DNA of 64,000 bases, taken from the NCBI RefSeq assembly GCF_001570805.1, contig NZ_BCSJ01000001.1, forward strand, positions 62,001-126,000, written 5' to 3'. Numbering within the stretch: the first letter of the stretch is position 1; each line of letters begins with the position of its first letter. Under the pieces are notes generated by a model that saw only the letters and a program-made list of their open reading frames with translations, made no database searches and had not been told where the DNA came from. The translations under genes and the position numbers were made by a program. Shown here piece by piece: positions 1 to 8,324 of this stretch. Source of the stretch: Brevibacterium epidermidis NBRC 14811 (GTDB lineage Bacteria > Actinomycetota > Actinomycetes > Actinomycetales > Brevibacteriaceae).

Positions 1-1
1 G

Positions 2-973
2 GCACCGACACTGCTCGTCATCCTGCGCTTCCTCCAGGGGTTCGCCCTCGGCGGTGAGGCCTCCGGAGTCCAGGTCCTCGTCACCGAGCATGCGCCGGCG
101 GACAAACGCGGAATGTACGGCGGCATCCTCGCCGTCGGATCTCCCATCGCCCAGACCTGCGCCTCACTGACGCTGACCGGCCTTGCTCTGTTCCTCTCCG
201 AAGAGGCATTCCAGAGCTGGGGTTGGCGCATCCCGTTCCTCATGGGCGTCCTCCTGCTGCTCGTCGGCGTCTGGATCCGCCGCAGCATCGAGGAGACACC
301 GGCTTTCCGCGAGAGCCAGAAGCAGGCACAGGCGAAGGCGGCTCAGGAAGAGCCCCAGGAGAAAGCTCTCAAAGTCATCGTCAAGCGCCCCGGCACCGTC
401 ATCAAACTGATCTGCTCGTGGGCTGCTTCGGCGGGACTGTTCTGGATCTGCGTGACCTATGCCGTGAACTACCTGACCAGCGTGCTCGGCTATGACAATT
501 CGATCACCTTCAGTCTGCTCGTCATCGCCAATGTCATCTCCATCCCGGCGGCAATCTTCGGCGGTCGCCTCAGCGATGTCCTCGGACGCAAGAAGGTCTT
601 CTTCATCGGCCTGCTCATGCAGGGCATTGCCGCGGCATCGATGTTCCCGATCATGAACTCGATGAATTATCCGCTCTCCGTGGCTGTCATCGCCTTGGCT
701 CTGTGCGGAATCCAGATGACTGCCGCCGTCCAGGCGCCGTTCTTCGCCGAGGCACTTCCGACCAGAATGCGCTACACGGGTTCCGCCCTGGGAATGACGT
801 TCGCCGGTCTCATCTTCGGTGCACCCATCCCGTTCATCGCCGCTTGGATCTTCCAGCACTCGGAGAACGGCACCACGGCGCTGACCGCCATCGGCGTCGG
901 TCTCGTCCTCATTTCGATGATCGCATCTGCTTTCCTGCCCGAACGCTCAAAGGAAGCGCTCCACGACAACTGA
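2..973 (+). CDS. MFS transporter, MHS (metabolite:H+ symporter) type, 5' end outside window
   Basis: This is an integral membrane symporter, probably for an organic acid or related carbon source. The reading frame is open from base 2, so the start and the first transmembrane helices lie upstream of the window. The visible part opens with the family loop RFLQGFALGGE followed by the EHAP segment. Several hydrophobic helices follow, and a second MFS loop (GGRLSDVLGRKK) sits near base 565. The stop lies 11 bases before the fumarylacetoacetate-hydrolase-type gene, so the two are probably cotranscribed, and the transporter likely imports the substrate of the downstream enzymes. The substrate cannot be named from sequence. 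The family is clear; only the missing 5' end limits the call. Confidence 0.88.
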   Translation, partial: APTLLVILRFLQGFALGGEASGVQVLVTEHAPADKRGMYGGILAVGSPIAQTCASLTLTGLALFLSEEAFQSWGWRIPFLMGVLLLLVGVWIRRSIEETPAFRESQKQAQAKAAQEEPQEKALKVIVKRPGTVIKLICSWAASAGLFWICVTYAVNYLTSVLGYDNSITFSLLVIANVISIPAAIFGGRLSDVLGRKKVFFIGLLMQGIAAASMFPIMNSMNYPLSVAVIALALCGIQMTAAVQAPFFAEALPTRMRYTGSALGMTFAGLIFGAPIPFIAAWIFQHSENGTTALTAIGVGLVLISMIASAFLPERSKEALHDN

Positions 974-984
974 AGGAGTCAGCA

Positions 985-1812
985 ATGACCCGATACGCCC
1001 ATTTCCTCGACGCGAATCAGCACCCCAGAATCGCCGAGGTGCGGGGAGAGTCCCTCGTCCCGCTGGTAGGGATGGGGATGCTGGGGCCCGACACCCCCAC
1101 CGAGGTTCTCACCGAAGCAGTCCGGGACGAGGACGCCGCAGTGCGATCAGCCGCAGTCACGCTTCTGCCCGCCTCACCACAGGCTCAGAAGGTAGTGTGC
1201 GTCGGCCTCAACTACGCCTCGCATGTGGCTGAGACGAAGCGTGAGATGCCGGACTATCCGGTGCTTTTCCCGAAATACGCGAGCAACCTCATCGGACCCG
1301 CCGATGACATCATCGTGCCCAAGATAGCCGAACTCCCCGACTACGAGGGTGAGATGGCCGTCATCATCGGTCGAGCTGGTCGGCACATCACCGAGGCCGA
1401 GGCCTTTGACCATGTGCTGGGCTTCAGCGTCGCCAACGACGTGAGCATGCGCGACTACCAGTACAAGTCGCACCAATGGCTGCAGGGCAAAGCCTGGGAT
1501 GATTCAACTCCGTTGGGGCCTCACATCGTCACTCCCGATGAGGTCGATCTGAAGTCTGCGGGTATCAGAACCGTCGTCAACGGGGAGACCCTGCAGGAGG
1601 CGACCCTGTCAATGATGATGTTCTCCGTTCCCACTCTCATCGCCACAATCTCGGAATTCACAAGGCTCGAACCCGGCGACGTCATCCTCACCGGAACACC
1701 GGCCGGCATCGGCAGCAAGCGCGACCCCCAGGTCATCCTGCGCCACGGCGATACGGTGAGCGTCGAGGTCGATGGGATCGGTCGTATCGAGAACTCGGTC
1801 GTCGTCGAATAG
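985..1812 (+). CDS. Fumarylacetoacetate hydrolase (FAH) family protein
   Basis: Cytoplasmic enzyme of the FAH superfamily, whose members hydrolyse or decarboxylate beta-keto or 2-hydroxydienoate intermediates of aromatic catabolism with a divalent metal. The ATG at 985 follows AAGGAGTCAGCA, a good ribosome site, and is preferred over a longer in-frame extension inside the transporter gene. The 275-residue product has the family core: VGLNYASHVAE near residue 75, then the metal-binding YEGEMAVIIGR region, and GDVILTGTPAGIG near the C-terminus. It sits between a transporter and an Old Yellow Enzyme gene with short spacers, indicating an operon. The exact reaction (hydrolase, isomerase or decarboxylase) cannot be decided. 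Confidence 0.88.
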   Translation: MTRYAHFLDANQHPRIAEVRGESLVPLVGMGMLGPDTPTEVLTEAVRDEDAAVRSAAVTLLPASPQAQKVVCVGLNYASHVAETKREMPDYPVLFPKYASNLIGPADDIIVPKIAELPDYEGEMAVIIGRAGRHITEAEAFDHVLGFSVANDVSMRDYQYKSHQWLQGKAWDDSTPLGPHIVTPDEVDLKSAGIRTVVNGETLQEATLSMMMFSVPTLIATISEFTRLEPGDVILTGTPAGIGSKRDPQVILRHGDTVSVEVDGIGRIENSVVVE

Positions 1813-1834
1813 TCGCTCGGCAGAAGGAGCAGGT

Positions 1835-2944
1835 ATGAGCACAGCGAATCGACTCTTCGAACCGTTCACCTTGGGCGGCCAGAAGCTGGCGAACCGAATG
1901 GTGCTGCCGCCGCTGACCAGAAGCCGGGCCACCGATGAGGGCCTCGCCACCGATCTCATGGCCGACTACTACAGACAGCGCTCCGGTGCCGGGCTGATCA
2001 TTGCAGAGGGCACTGTTGTGCTGCCCCAGGCCACGGCGTACCCACGAGTGCCAGGACTGTACAACGCAGCCCAGGTCGAGGCGTGGAAGCCCGTGGTCGC
2101 TGCGGCGAAGCACGACGGCAACGCAATGTACTGCCAGCTGTGGCACGTCGGACGCCAGTCGCATTCCACGGTTCAGCCCGATGGTCTGCCCCCGAAAGCG
2201 CCGTCGCCCGTCCCGATCACCGGGTTCAAGTACAGGAGTCCCGATGGCCCTGTCGCCTACGAAACTCCCCGCGAGATGAGCGAGGCCGACATCCAGGAGG
2301 CCGCGACCGCTTTCGGTGCCGCGGCCCGAAATGCGATGATCGCCGGTTTCGACGGGGTGGAGCTGCACGGTGCGAACGGCTACCTCATCGAGCAGTTCCT
2401 CGACGACGGCATCAATCGGCGCACCGATTCCTACGGCGGCAGCATCGAGAACCGGATGCGGTTCCTCCGCGAGGTCCTGTCGGCGGTCTTCGACCATGTG
2501 CCGCCGCACCGTGTGGGCGTGCGGCTCTCTCCATCGTCGACGTGGATGGATGCGATCGACTCGGACAAACGCAGACTTTTCGGCACTGTGATCAATCGTC
2601 TCAATGAGTTCGGCTTGGCGTATCTGCATCTGGTCGAACCCGGCATTGCCGGATCCTCATCCGCTGAGGTGAGCGCCGAGGCCATTCCGACCGCGGATCT
2701 CGCTGCGCTGTTCGACGGTCCGGTGATCGTCACGGGCGGGCACACTCCTGAGACCGCGGACGCAGTCATCGAAAACGGCACAGCCGATCTCGTCGGATTC
2801 GGTCGACTCTTCATCGCCAACCCCGACCTGCCTCGACGGTTCGCTCTCGGAGCGCCGTTTGGAGATGTGCGCAAGCGGGGACTGTACGGCGGGACAGCTG
2901 AAGGCTATACGGACTACCCGGAGCTGAGCGCCGCAGAACTCTGA
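1835..2944 (+). CDS. NADH:flavin oxidoreductase / Old Yellow Enzyme family
   Basis: FMN-dependent TIM-barrel ene-reductase that uses NAD(P)H to reduce activated C=C bonds or nitro/ester substrates. The start at 1835 follows AGAAGGAGCAGGT. The 369-residue protein begins with the typical N-terminus (LFEPFTLGGQKLANRMVLPP) and has PLTRSRA, QLWHVGRQS and the substrate-binding ELHGANGYLIEQF motif (His and Asn) near residue 175. It ends with the phosphate-binding GGHTPETAD and VGFGRLFIANPDLP segments. The length matches the NemA/OYE class. It lies 22 bases after the FAH-family gene and is probably cotranscribed with it. The physiological substrate is unknown. Confidence 0.93.
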   Translation: MSTANRLFEPFTLGGQKLANRMVLPPLTRSRATDEGLATDLMADYYRQRSGAGLIIAEGTVVLPQATAYPRVPGLYNAAQVEAWKPVVAAAKHDGNAMYCQLWHVGRQSHSTVQPDGLPPKAPSPVPITGFKYRSPDGPVAYETPREMSEADIQEAATAFGAAARNAMIAGFDGVELHGANGYLIEQFLDDGINRRTDSYGGSIENRMRFLREVLSAVFDHVPPHRVGVRLSPSSTWMDAIDSDKRRLFGTVINRLNEFGLAYLHLVEPGIAGSSSAEVSAEAIPTADLAALFDGPVIVTGGHTPETADAVIENGTADLVGFGRLFIANPDLPRRFALGAPFGDVRKRGLYGGTAEGYTDYPELSAAEL

Positions 2945-2969
2945 CCGCTCACAGAATCGGTCCGACTAC

Positions 2970-3626
2970 TCACAGGATCGCAACTTCGGAAGCCAGGTAG
3001 ACATGGATGTTCTCCACTGAGGCGTTCGACCTGCCGTCATACGTCGAGACCAGTGACTGTGCCGCGAACTCCGCCTCCTCCGCGGTGGCAAAGCCCAATG
3101 CCAGAGCCACATCGGGAATCCGAGGCTCATGCCGCAGGGAATCCCGGAGCAGCAGCTGAGGATTCTCCGCAAGTCGATTGCACTCACGGCCGATCTCGCC
3201 CGGCATGCCCTCGGCCGTCGAATCCAGCCACGCTGCTGCTTCGCTGAGATCCGACTGCAGGCTCCCCAGACCCAGAACCCACACCTTGAACGGCCGGTGC
3301 TCATGTGGCTCTCCGCCCTCCACCGGTCCGCCGGTGAGACCGGACAGAAACCTCAGCTCATCGTCGATGAGCCGCTCCGCGACAGCAGAGTCATGAGAAG
3401 CGCCGACTACCTCGGGGGAATCGAACCACAGCTCGACGATGCCGTCGATTCGGAACGACTCTCCCGCCTCGGCGGTCGGGCTATGACTGTGCACGTGGTT
3501 CTGCAGATAGCAGGTCACGCCCGGCAGTTCGCGGGCGATGTCTGCATGGGTCGTCGCCCAATGGGCGAAGAACTGGTCGAGACTGAGTTCGCTGTGCTTC
3601 TCGAGGTAGGTGATGCGTTTGAACAT
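2970..3626 (-). CDS. EthD-domain-like protein, two-segment (218 aa)
   Basis: Small cytoplasmic protein related to the EthD/dimeric alpha-beta barrel family, which is often found beside catabolic oxidoreductases and is of uncertain role. The N-terminal half (MFKRITYLEKHSELS, then FFAHWATTHADIARELPG) is a typical EthD start, and the second half repeats a similar size and ends in a VENIHVYLASEV strand. The ATG follows GGAAGGACACGC. It is convergent with the Old Yellow Enzyme gene and lies 36 bases downstream of the smaller EthD gene on the same strand, so the two probably form an operon divergent from the TetR gene. An enzymatic or accessory role is not established. Confidence 0.75.
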   Translation of the reverse strand: MFKRITYLEKHSELSLDQFFAHWATTHADIARELPGVTCYLQNHVHSHSPTAEAGESFRIDGIVELWFDSPEVVGASHDSAVAERLIDDELRFLSGLTGGPVEGGEPHEHRPFKVWVLGLGSLQSDLSEAAAWLDSTAEGMPGEIGRECNRLAENPQLLLRDSLRHEPRIPDVALALGFATAEEAEFAAQSLVSTYDGRSNASVENIHVYLASEVAIL

Positions 3627-3662
3627 GCGTGTCCTTCCCGGGACTCGGTGTGCGACGAAAGC

Positions 3663-3974
3663 TCAGAGTGTGATTTCGTGCTCGTCGGCCAGGAACCACT
3701 CGACGGAGCCGAGGAATTCCTCCTCGTGGGCGAACAGCTCGGCTGCTGCAGCATCGTCGAAGGCAGTCTTGACGTCTGCCACCGACTCGAACCAGAGTTC
3801 GGCCATTCCGCTGTAGGGCCACTGCTTATGGTGGTCGAGGGCCGGGCTCTGCGTGTAGCGGCGGATGCCCGGGAGTCTGCGCACGTACGCAGGGTGCTCG
3901 TCGTGCCAAGCACTGAGGAATTCTTCGCGGGCCATGCCGTCCTTGGCCTTGACCACTGCTACCACTTTGATCAT
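3663..3974 (-). CDS. EthD-domain protein (103 aa)
   Basis: Single-domain EthD/dimeric alpha-beta barrel protein. The internal ATG at 3974 is chosen because the homologous part starts with MIKVVAVVKAKDGM and the upstream extension has no family resemblance. The sequence AWHDEHPAYVRRLPGIRRY is the diagnostic EthD segment, followed by ELWFESVADV. The larger EthD-like gene follows on the same strand. The gene faces away from the TetR regulator, and the perfect palindrome at 4123-4139 lies between them, so TetR control of this pair is likely. The family was named from an ethyl tert-butyl ether degradation locus, but that substrate should not be assumed here. Confidence 0.82.
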   Translation of the reverse strand: MIKVVAVVKAKDGMAREEFLSAWHDEHPAYVRRLPGIRRYTQSPALDHHKQWPYSGMAELWFESVADVKTAFDDAAAAELFAHEEEFLGSVEWFLADEHEITL

Positions 3975-4122
3975 CGGGTTCGCTTTCTGCTGGCCGCGCC
4001 GACTTGGTCGGTGCGGGACGGGAATCGAGTGTCCATTTCCTCCGGTAACCACTTTTACAAACAAGCGTTCGCTCGTCAATCGAGAAACCCCCCGCACGTT
4101 CAGCGATCACAGCAGAATGGTA

Positions 4123-4139
4123 ATGTACATTCTGTACAT
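4123..4139. promoter_or_regulatory. Palindromic operator, probable TetR site
   Basis: The sequence reads ATGTACA-TTC-TGTACAT, a perfect 7-bp inverted repeat with a 3-bp centre. It lies in the intergenic space between the EthD pair (minus) and the TetR gene (plus), where a local TetR repressor would be expected to control both directions. Binding by the TetR protein at 4186 is an inference from position. Confidence 0.7.
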
Positions 4140-4185
4140 ATAATAGTTTCGACGGCACCATGACTCGGAGGAGGGAGAGCAGCCA

Positions 4186-4956
4186 GTGAACGAGAACTCA
4201 CCCGATTCTGCGCCTGCCACAGGGCACCGACCCGGCCGAGGCAGACGGTCCGCCTCAGTCGTCCGCTCCGAGGCATTGGCCGCCGCCGGCGACCTCCTCA
4301 TCGCGGAGGGCCTGCCGGGATTCACGATGGAGAAGGTCGCCCGGGTGTCCGGGGTCAGTCGGGTCACCCTCAACAGATATTGGCCGTCCAAGGGCGCGTT
4401 AGCCCTGGACGCTTACCTCTACCGTTCTCAAGACCAGCTTGCCTTTCGCGACACCGGCAACATCACTGACGACCTCATTACTGTGCTGAGCGCATGGATC
4501 GGCTTCCTCGGTGACGAGAGTCACCGTCGCGCTTTCACCCAGCTCATCGGCAGCGCCCAGAGCGATGTCGAATTGGCCGCGGCATTCGACAGCCACTACT
4601 TCGGCCCTCGGCGCCAGGAAGCTCTGGGCATGCTCGCCGCAGCGGTCGACCGCGGACAGCTGCGATCCGACGTCGACCTCCCGACGGTCGTCGACATGAT
4701 CTGGGGTGCCTGCTATCACCGCCTGCTCCTGCCGAATCTCACCGCCACGTTGACGGCAGCATCTGTCGCAACGCTGGTCGCGACCGCCCTGCGCGGAATC
4801 GCATCCGAAGACTACGGCCTGCCCCCGCCTACGGAAGCGGGTGCTGACCGCACATCAATACACAATCACGAGACAGTACACTCAGAGGAACATCATGAGG
4901 CTGGACAACAAGACAGCAATCATCACCGGAGGTGCCTCCGGAATGGGCCGCGCTGA
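4186..4956 (+). CDS. TetR-family transcriptional regulator
   Basis: DNA-binding repressor of the TetR family. The GTG start at 4186 follows a GGAGGAGGGAGAG ribosome site. The helix-turn-helix lies at about residues 45-70 (FTMEKVARVSGVSRVTLNRYW), a typical TetR recognition region, followed by an all-helical ligand domain with a TetR_C-type tail. The C-terminal 35 residues are low in hydrophobic residues and are encoded in DNA that overlaps the next gene by 62 bases, so the functional protein may need little of that tail. It divides the two EthD genes from the SDR gene and probably controls both, through the palindrome at 4123-4139. The ligand is unknown. Confidence 0.87.
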   Translation: MNENSPDSAPATGHRPGRGRRSASVVRSEALAAAGDLLIAEGLPGFTMEKVARVSGVSRVTLNRYWPSKGALALDAYLYRSQDQLAFRDTGNITDDLITVLSAWIGFLGDESHRRAFTQLIGSAQSDVELAAAFDSHYFGPRRQEALGMLAAAVDRGQLRSDVDLPTVVDMIWGACYHRLLLPNLTATLTAASVATLVATALRGIASEDYGLPPPTEAGADRTSIHNHETVHSEEHHEAGQQDSNHHRRCLRNGPR

Positions 4957-5632
4957 GGCTGAAGCCTTTGCCAAGGAAGGCGCGAACGTCGTCATCGCCG
5001 ACCTCAATCAGGAAGCGGCAGAAGAAGCGGCGGAAGCCATTCGCTCGGCTGGCGGGAAAGCGCTGGCAGTGAAGACCGATGTCACCAACGAACAGGACCT
5101 TCGAAACCTCGTCGAGACCACCATCGCCGAGCACGGACAGATCGATGTACTGGTCAACAACGCCGGAATCTTCGACAAGTACGCGACCAGTTTGGAGACC
5201 ACGGAGAATCAGTGGGACTTCATCTTCAACATCAACGTCAAATCGGTGTTCAACCTGACCAACCTGGTGCTGCCAGGGATGATCGAACGCGGCAACGGTG
5301 CGATGGTCAACATCGCCTCGGTCGCCGGCCTCGTCGCCGGAAAGGGCGGAGCCGCCTACACTTCATCCAAGCACGCCATCATCGGCTACACAAAGCACCT
5401 GGCCGCCTCCTACGGCAAGGACGGAATCAAGATCAACGCGATCTGCCCAGGTACGATCTCCACCCCGCTCATTGCGGACTCGCTCAAGGACATTCCCGCC
5501 GATGCCATCCCGGTCAAGCGCTTCGGGGAGGCCGACGAAGTGGCCGAGCTGGCGACCTTCCTCGCCTCCGACGAAGCCAAGTTCATGCAGGGTGCCGCAG
5601 TGCCCATCGACGGCGGTTTCACGATCCAGTAA
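4895..5632 (+). CDS. Short-chain dehydrogenase/reductase (SDR)
   Basis: Classical NAD(P)-dependent SDR of 245 residues. The ATG at 4895 follows AGAGGAACATC and begins MRLDNKTAIITGG, placing the TGGASGMG nucleotide-binding motif at the expected position near residue 12. NNAG is near residue 88, followed by the catalytic Ser and YTSSKHA (YxxxK), and PIDGG near the end. The start lies inside the 3' end of the TetR gene (62-bp overlap in another frame), so translation is probably coupled. A perfect hairpin terminator follows. The alcohol or ketone substrate is unknown; context suggests the same catabolic pathway as the FAH and OYE genes. Confidence 0.92.
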   Translation: MRLDNKTAIITGGASGMGRAEAEAFAKEGANVVIADLNQEAAEEAAEAIRSAGGKALAVKTDVTNEQDLRNLVETTIAEHGQIDVLVNNAGIFDKYATSLETTENQWDFIFNINVKSVFNLTNLVLPGMIERGNGAMVNIASVAGLVAGKGGAAYTSSKHAIIGYTKHLAASYGKDGIKINAICPGTISTPLIADSLKDIPADAIPVKRFGEADEVAELATFLASDEAKFMQGAAVPIDGGFTIQ

Positions 5633-5676
5633 TCAGTCCCGACTGAGCACGCCGCGCTATTCGGCGGCATTCCATA

Positions 5677-5717
5677 AAAGAACGGTGCACCCCGCATGTC
5701 GGGGTGCACCGTTCTTT
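5677..5717. terminator. Bidirectional hairpin terminator
   Basis: A perfect 18-bp stem (5677-5694 with 5700-5717) closes a 5-base loop. The arm ends are AAAGAACGG and CCGTTCTTT, giving A/T tracts on both sides. It lies between the convergent SDR and DUF3151 genes and fits a shared intrinsic terminator. Confidence 0.88.
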
Positions 5718-5739
5718 CGCTCAGATGGTCAGGAGTCTC

Positions 5740-6201
5740 TCACTCCCCGCGGCCGATGGCCTCGACGGCGCTCGGGTCGGAGGAGTTGAGGAACTCTTCG
5801 ATGCGGGCGGCTTCTTCGCCTTCGCCGATCGCTCCGGCGGCGCGGCCGAGCGCGTAGAGGGCGCGGAGGAATCCGCGGTTGACTTCGTGCGAGTACGGGA
5901 TCGGTCCGGCGCCGCGCCAGCCGGCGGCGCGCAGGGCGTCGAGTCCGCGGTGGTAGCCGACGCGGGCGTAGGCATAGGCGTCGACGAGGCGGCCTTCCTT
6001 GTGCGCCTCATCGGCGAGCTCGGCCCACGCCAGGGACGAAGCCGGCAGTGCTGCGGCGACGTCGATGGGCTCTTCACCCGCGTCGATGCGCGTGCGGGCC
6101 TCGACGTCCGGGTGATCTTCGGGCAGGTAGGTCGGCTGCGGGCCGAGCTGGCTGGCATCCAGGTTGCCGATGTGCGATGGGTTGCCGATGGGCTGAGTCA
6201 T
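5740..6201 (-). CDS. DUF3151 family protein
   Basis: Actinobacterial protein of unknown function, 153 residues, matching the DUF3151 family in length and pattern. Recognisable segments are the N-terminal region ending LPEDHPDVEART, AALPASSLAWAELAD, the tyrosine-rich YAYARVGYHRGLDALRAAGW and the helix RALYALGRAAGAIGE. There is no signal peptide or membrane segment. The helical, partly tetratricopeptide-like look suggests a protein-interaction role, which is speculation. It is 12 bases downstream of the GDPD-like membrane protein gene on the same strand and probably belongs to the same transcript. Confidence 0.85.
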   Translation of the reverse strand: MTQPIGNPSHIGNLDASQLGPQPTYLPEDHPDVEARTRIDAGEEPIDVAAALPASSLAWAELADEAHKEGRLVDAYAYARVGYHRGLDALRAAGWRGAGPIPYSHEVNRGFLRALYALGRAAGAIGEGEEAARIEEFLNSSDPSAVEAIGRGE

Positions 6202-6213
6202 TGCGTCTCCTTC

Positions 6214-7131
6214 TTAGTCGGTCTTCACTTCGGACGGCAGGATCTTGTACGGGTTCTCACTCAGTGCTCCGGTGACCCCGGCGTCGGAGAGCTTCTCGAG
6301 CTGCTTCTTGTCTTTGACATCGGTGGCCCAGACGGCCAGGTCGACTCCGGTCCACTTCTCGGCGACATCGGCCTCGACGGCCAGGGCCGTGTACCCGTCG
6401 CTGGACAGCGACTCGTTCCTTGTTGCCGTCAAATCCCCGGTGAACAAGGCGCCGACTCCGGCATCGGCGGCAGCACGGGCCACCTCGGCGTCGTCGGTGC
6501 GCACGATCGTCGAGTCCTCAAGCCCCGCCTCGGTGATGGTCTTCAGTGCCGGTTCGGCCACCTCAGGGGAATCGATGGCGGGCAGGAACACTGTGTCCCC
6601 GCCGAACTCGTCGACCAGATCGTCCCAGGTGATGGGATCGCCGGGACTCGTGTCCTTGCGGGCCGGTTTGATGGTCTGGTCGAGGAATTCCGCGGAGTCG
6701 AGCTCGTCGAGGGACTTCTTCAGGCCCATGTCCTCGGCCGCGGTCTCCGGGTTCGCGGCCACGATCGTGCCGTCGCCCAGCGCGGTGAGTGTGGGCGCGG
6801 GCAGGTAGCCGAACTTCACGTTCTCGGTGAAGGCGAGCTTCGAGTTCGCCGGGTACACCGCGGATCCTCCGTCGAGGGCGCCCACGGCCGGTGGGTTGAG
6901 CGAATCGACGGTCAGCTGGTCGTCGGAGCCGAAGATGTTCATCGCGAACACACCCGCGACGAGGAGGACGACGATGGTGCCGGCCCACAGGGGTGCATTG
7001 AATTTCTTCGGCTCGGGACGGTCGGGCACGGGAATCCGCTCGCGGGATTCGGGATCAACGCTCGGCAGCGGATCATTGGTGCCGCGGCCGTAGCGGTCCT
7101 TGTGGGCCTGGTTCGGCTTCTTCTTGCTCAT
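6214..7131 (-). CDS. Membrane-anchored, degenerate GDPD-like protein
   Basis: A 305-residue protein with a basic, proline-rich cytoplasmic N-terminus, one transmembrane helix at about residues 47-68 (WAGTIVVLLVAGVFAMNIFG) and an extracytoplasmic domain. The domain follows the order of glycerophosphodiester phosphodiesterase barrels: a first strand ending in SKLAFTEN, where real enzymes have HRG...PENT; a DGTIVAANPET strand in the place of the DG-V-HD strand; ITWDDLVDEFG in the place of the TL-EE-L helix; and a final AVWATDVKDKKQLEKL...GVTGALSENP. The catalytic His of HRG and the HD histidine appear to be missing. The start overlaps the glycosyltransferase stop (ATGA), so the genes are translationally coupled. 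The fold call is by eye and moderate; a non-catalytic role is an inference. Confidence 0.6.
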   Translation of the reverse strand: MSKKKPNQAHKDRYGRGTNDPLPSVDPESRERIPVPDRPEPKKFNAPLWAGTIVVLLVAGVFAMNIFGSDDQLTVDSLNPPAVGALDGGSAVYPANSKLAFTENVKFGYLPAPTLTALGDGTIVAANPETAAEDMGLKKSLDELDSAEFLDQTIKPARKDTSPGDPITWDDLVDEFGGDTVFLPAIDSPEVAEPALKTITEAGLEDSTIVRTDDAEVARAAADAGVGALFTGDLTATRNESLSSDGYTALAVEADVAEKWTGVDLAVWATDVKDKKQLEKLSDAGVTGALSENPYKILPSEVKTD

Positions 7132-8207
7132 CGGCTGCTGTCCTTCGTCGTTCCGGCCCCGGTGACCAGGCCTTTGAGGAAGCCTGCGCCCCAGCACAGA
7201 TGCATGGTCGGCAGGATGAGGCCGAACCAGAATCGTTCACGTCGGCCGCAGTCCTTCGCCGCCGAGGCGGTCGCGAGGATTCCGGCGATGTAGCCGAAGC
7301 TGGGCACGTGGATCAGCGAGGTGAAGCGGCGGAGGAACTTCGGCCACGTCTTCGTCGCGCCCGTGAGCTGGAGCAGGGTCTCGATGACTGCCGCACCCAT
7401 GCCGAGCACGAGCAGCGGCGGGGCGAAGTAGCGGATGGAGTTCTGCGCCCCGTAGCGGCGGATGAGTTCGGCCCGCCAGATTCCGGTGGCCCAGAACTGC
7501 TGGGCGATCTTCGACCAGGTGCCGCGCGGCCAGTAGGTGACTTCCATGTCCGGGTTGAACCAGATGCGGCCGCCGGCGGTGCGGATGCGCAGGTTGAGCT
7601 CCCAGTCCTGACCGCGTTTGATGCCTTCGTCGAAGCCGTCGAGGATGTCGAAGACCTCGCGGCGGTAGACGCCGAGGTAGGCCGATTCGGCTTCCTGTGC
7701 CGCGTCGCCGGAGTGGTAGGCGGGACCGCCGAGGCCGACCGGGGACATGTATGCCCGCGCCACGGCTTTCTGGAAGGAGGTCTTGCCGCGGGCGAGCATG
7801 AGTCCGCCGCAGTTCGCGGCCTTCGTCTCACGCAGAGTGTCGATGGCCTGTCTGGTGTAGTCGGCGCCGAGACCGGAGTGCGCGTCGACGCGGATGATCA
7901 CCGGGTGCCGGGTCGCGGCGATCGCGAGGTTGAGCCCGATCGGAGTCGCGGCCTGCGGATTGTCGACCGTCTGGATCCGCGAATCGCGGGCTGCCATCGA
8001 TTCGATGATGGCGTTCGTATCGTCGGTCGAGGGACCGAGAGCGAGGACGATTTCCTTGTCCCCGTCGTACTCCTGGGCGAGGATCGTGGTGATCGCCTGG
8101 CGGATGTGCTCGGCTTCGTTGAGCACCGGCATGACGTAGGAGACGCCGGGCTTCTCGGGCAGCGGCGGCAGCCCGTCCGGGGTCAGGATCTCAAGTACTT
8201 TCGACAC
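7128..8207 (-). CDS. Family 2 glycosyltransferase (ExoA-like)
   Basis: GT-A fold glycosyltransferase with a GTG start at 8207, chosen because the homologous part (VSYVMPVLNEAEHIRQAI) starts shortly after it and the upstream extension is G/C-rich shadow sequence. It has the nucleotide-binding VLNE strand, a D-x-H-type metal motif in VIIRVDAHSG near residue 105, the acceptor loop GQDWELNLRI (ED-like motif replaced by QDWE), and hydrophobic C-terminal segments (APPLLVLGMGAAVIETLL) that suggest membrane association. It resembles succinoglycan-type ExoA enzymes. It overlaps the start of the degenerate GDPD-like gene by 4 bases, so the two probably work in the same envelope process. Confidence 0.85.
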   Translation of the reverse strand: MSKVLEILTPDGLPPLPEKPGVSYVMPVLNEAEHIRQAITTILAQEYDGDKEIVLALGPSTDDTNAIIESMAARDSRIQTVDNPQAATPIGLNLAIAATRHPVIIRVDAHSGLGADYTRQAIDTLRETKAANCGGLMLARGKTSFQKAVARAYMSPVGLGGPAYHSGDAAQEAESAYLGVYRREVFDILDGFDEGIKRGQDWELNLRIRTAGGRIWFNPDMEVTYWPRGTWSKIAQQFWATGIWRAELIRRYGAQNSIRYFAPPLLVLGMGAAVIETLLQLTGATKTWPKFLRRFTSLIHVPSFGYIAGILATASAAKDCGRRERFWFGLILPTMHLCWGAGFLKGLVTGAGTTKDSSR

Positions 8208-8324
8208 GCCCTCAATCTTCCCACATCCGCGCGCACGCGGCCTTGAGGGGGCGTACAGGTGGAGCCCGGCACGCGCCGGACGCCCCGTCGGCACCAGACG
8301 CCTCGTCGGCGCCGGAGCCCGGCT

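Noticed and set aside
3129..4163. Long plus-strand open frame opposite the two EthD genes
   Set aside because: It lies antisense to two genes with clear family motifs and good ribosome sites; such shadows are common in high-GC DNA.
5704..7293. 529-codon plus-strand open frame
   Set aside because: It covers DUF3151 and the GDPD-like gene in antisense, has no recognisable domain and arises from G/C at third positions of the real genes.
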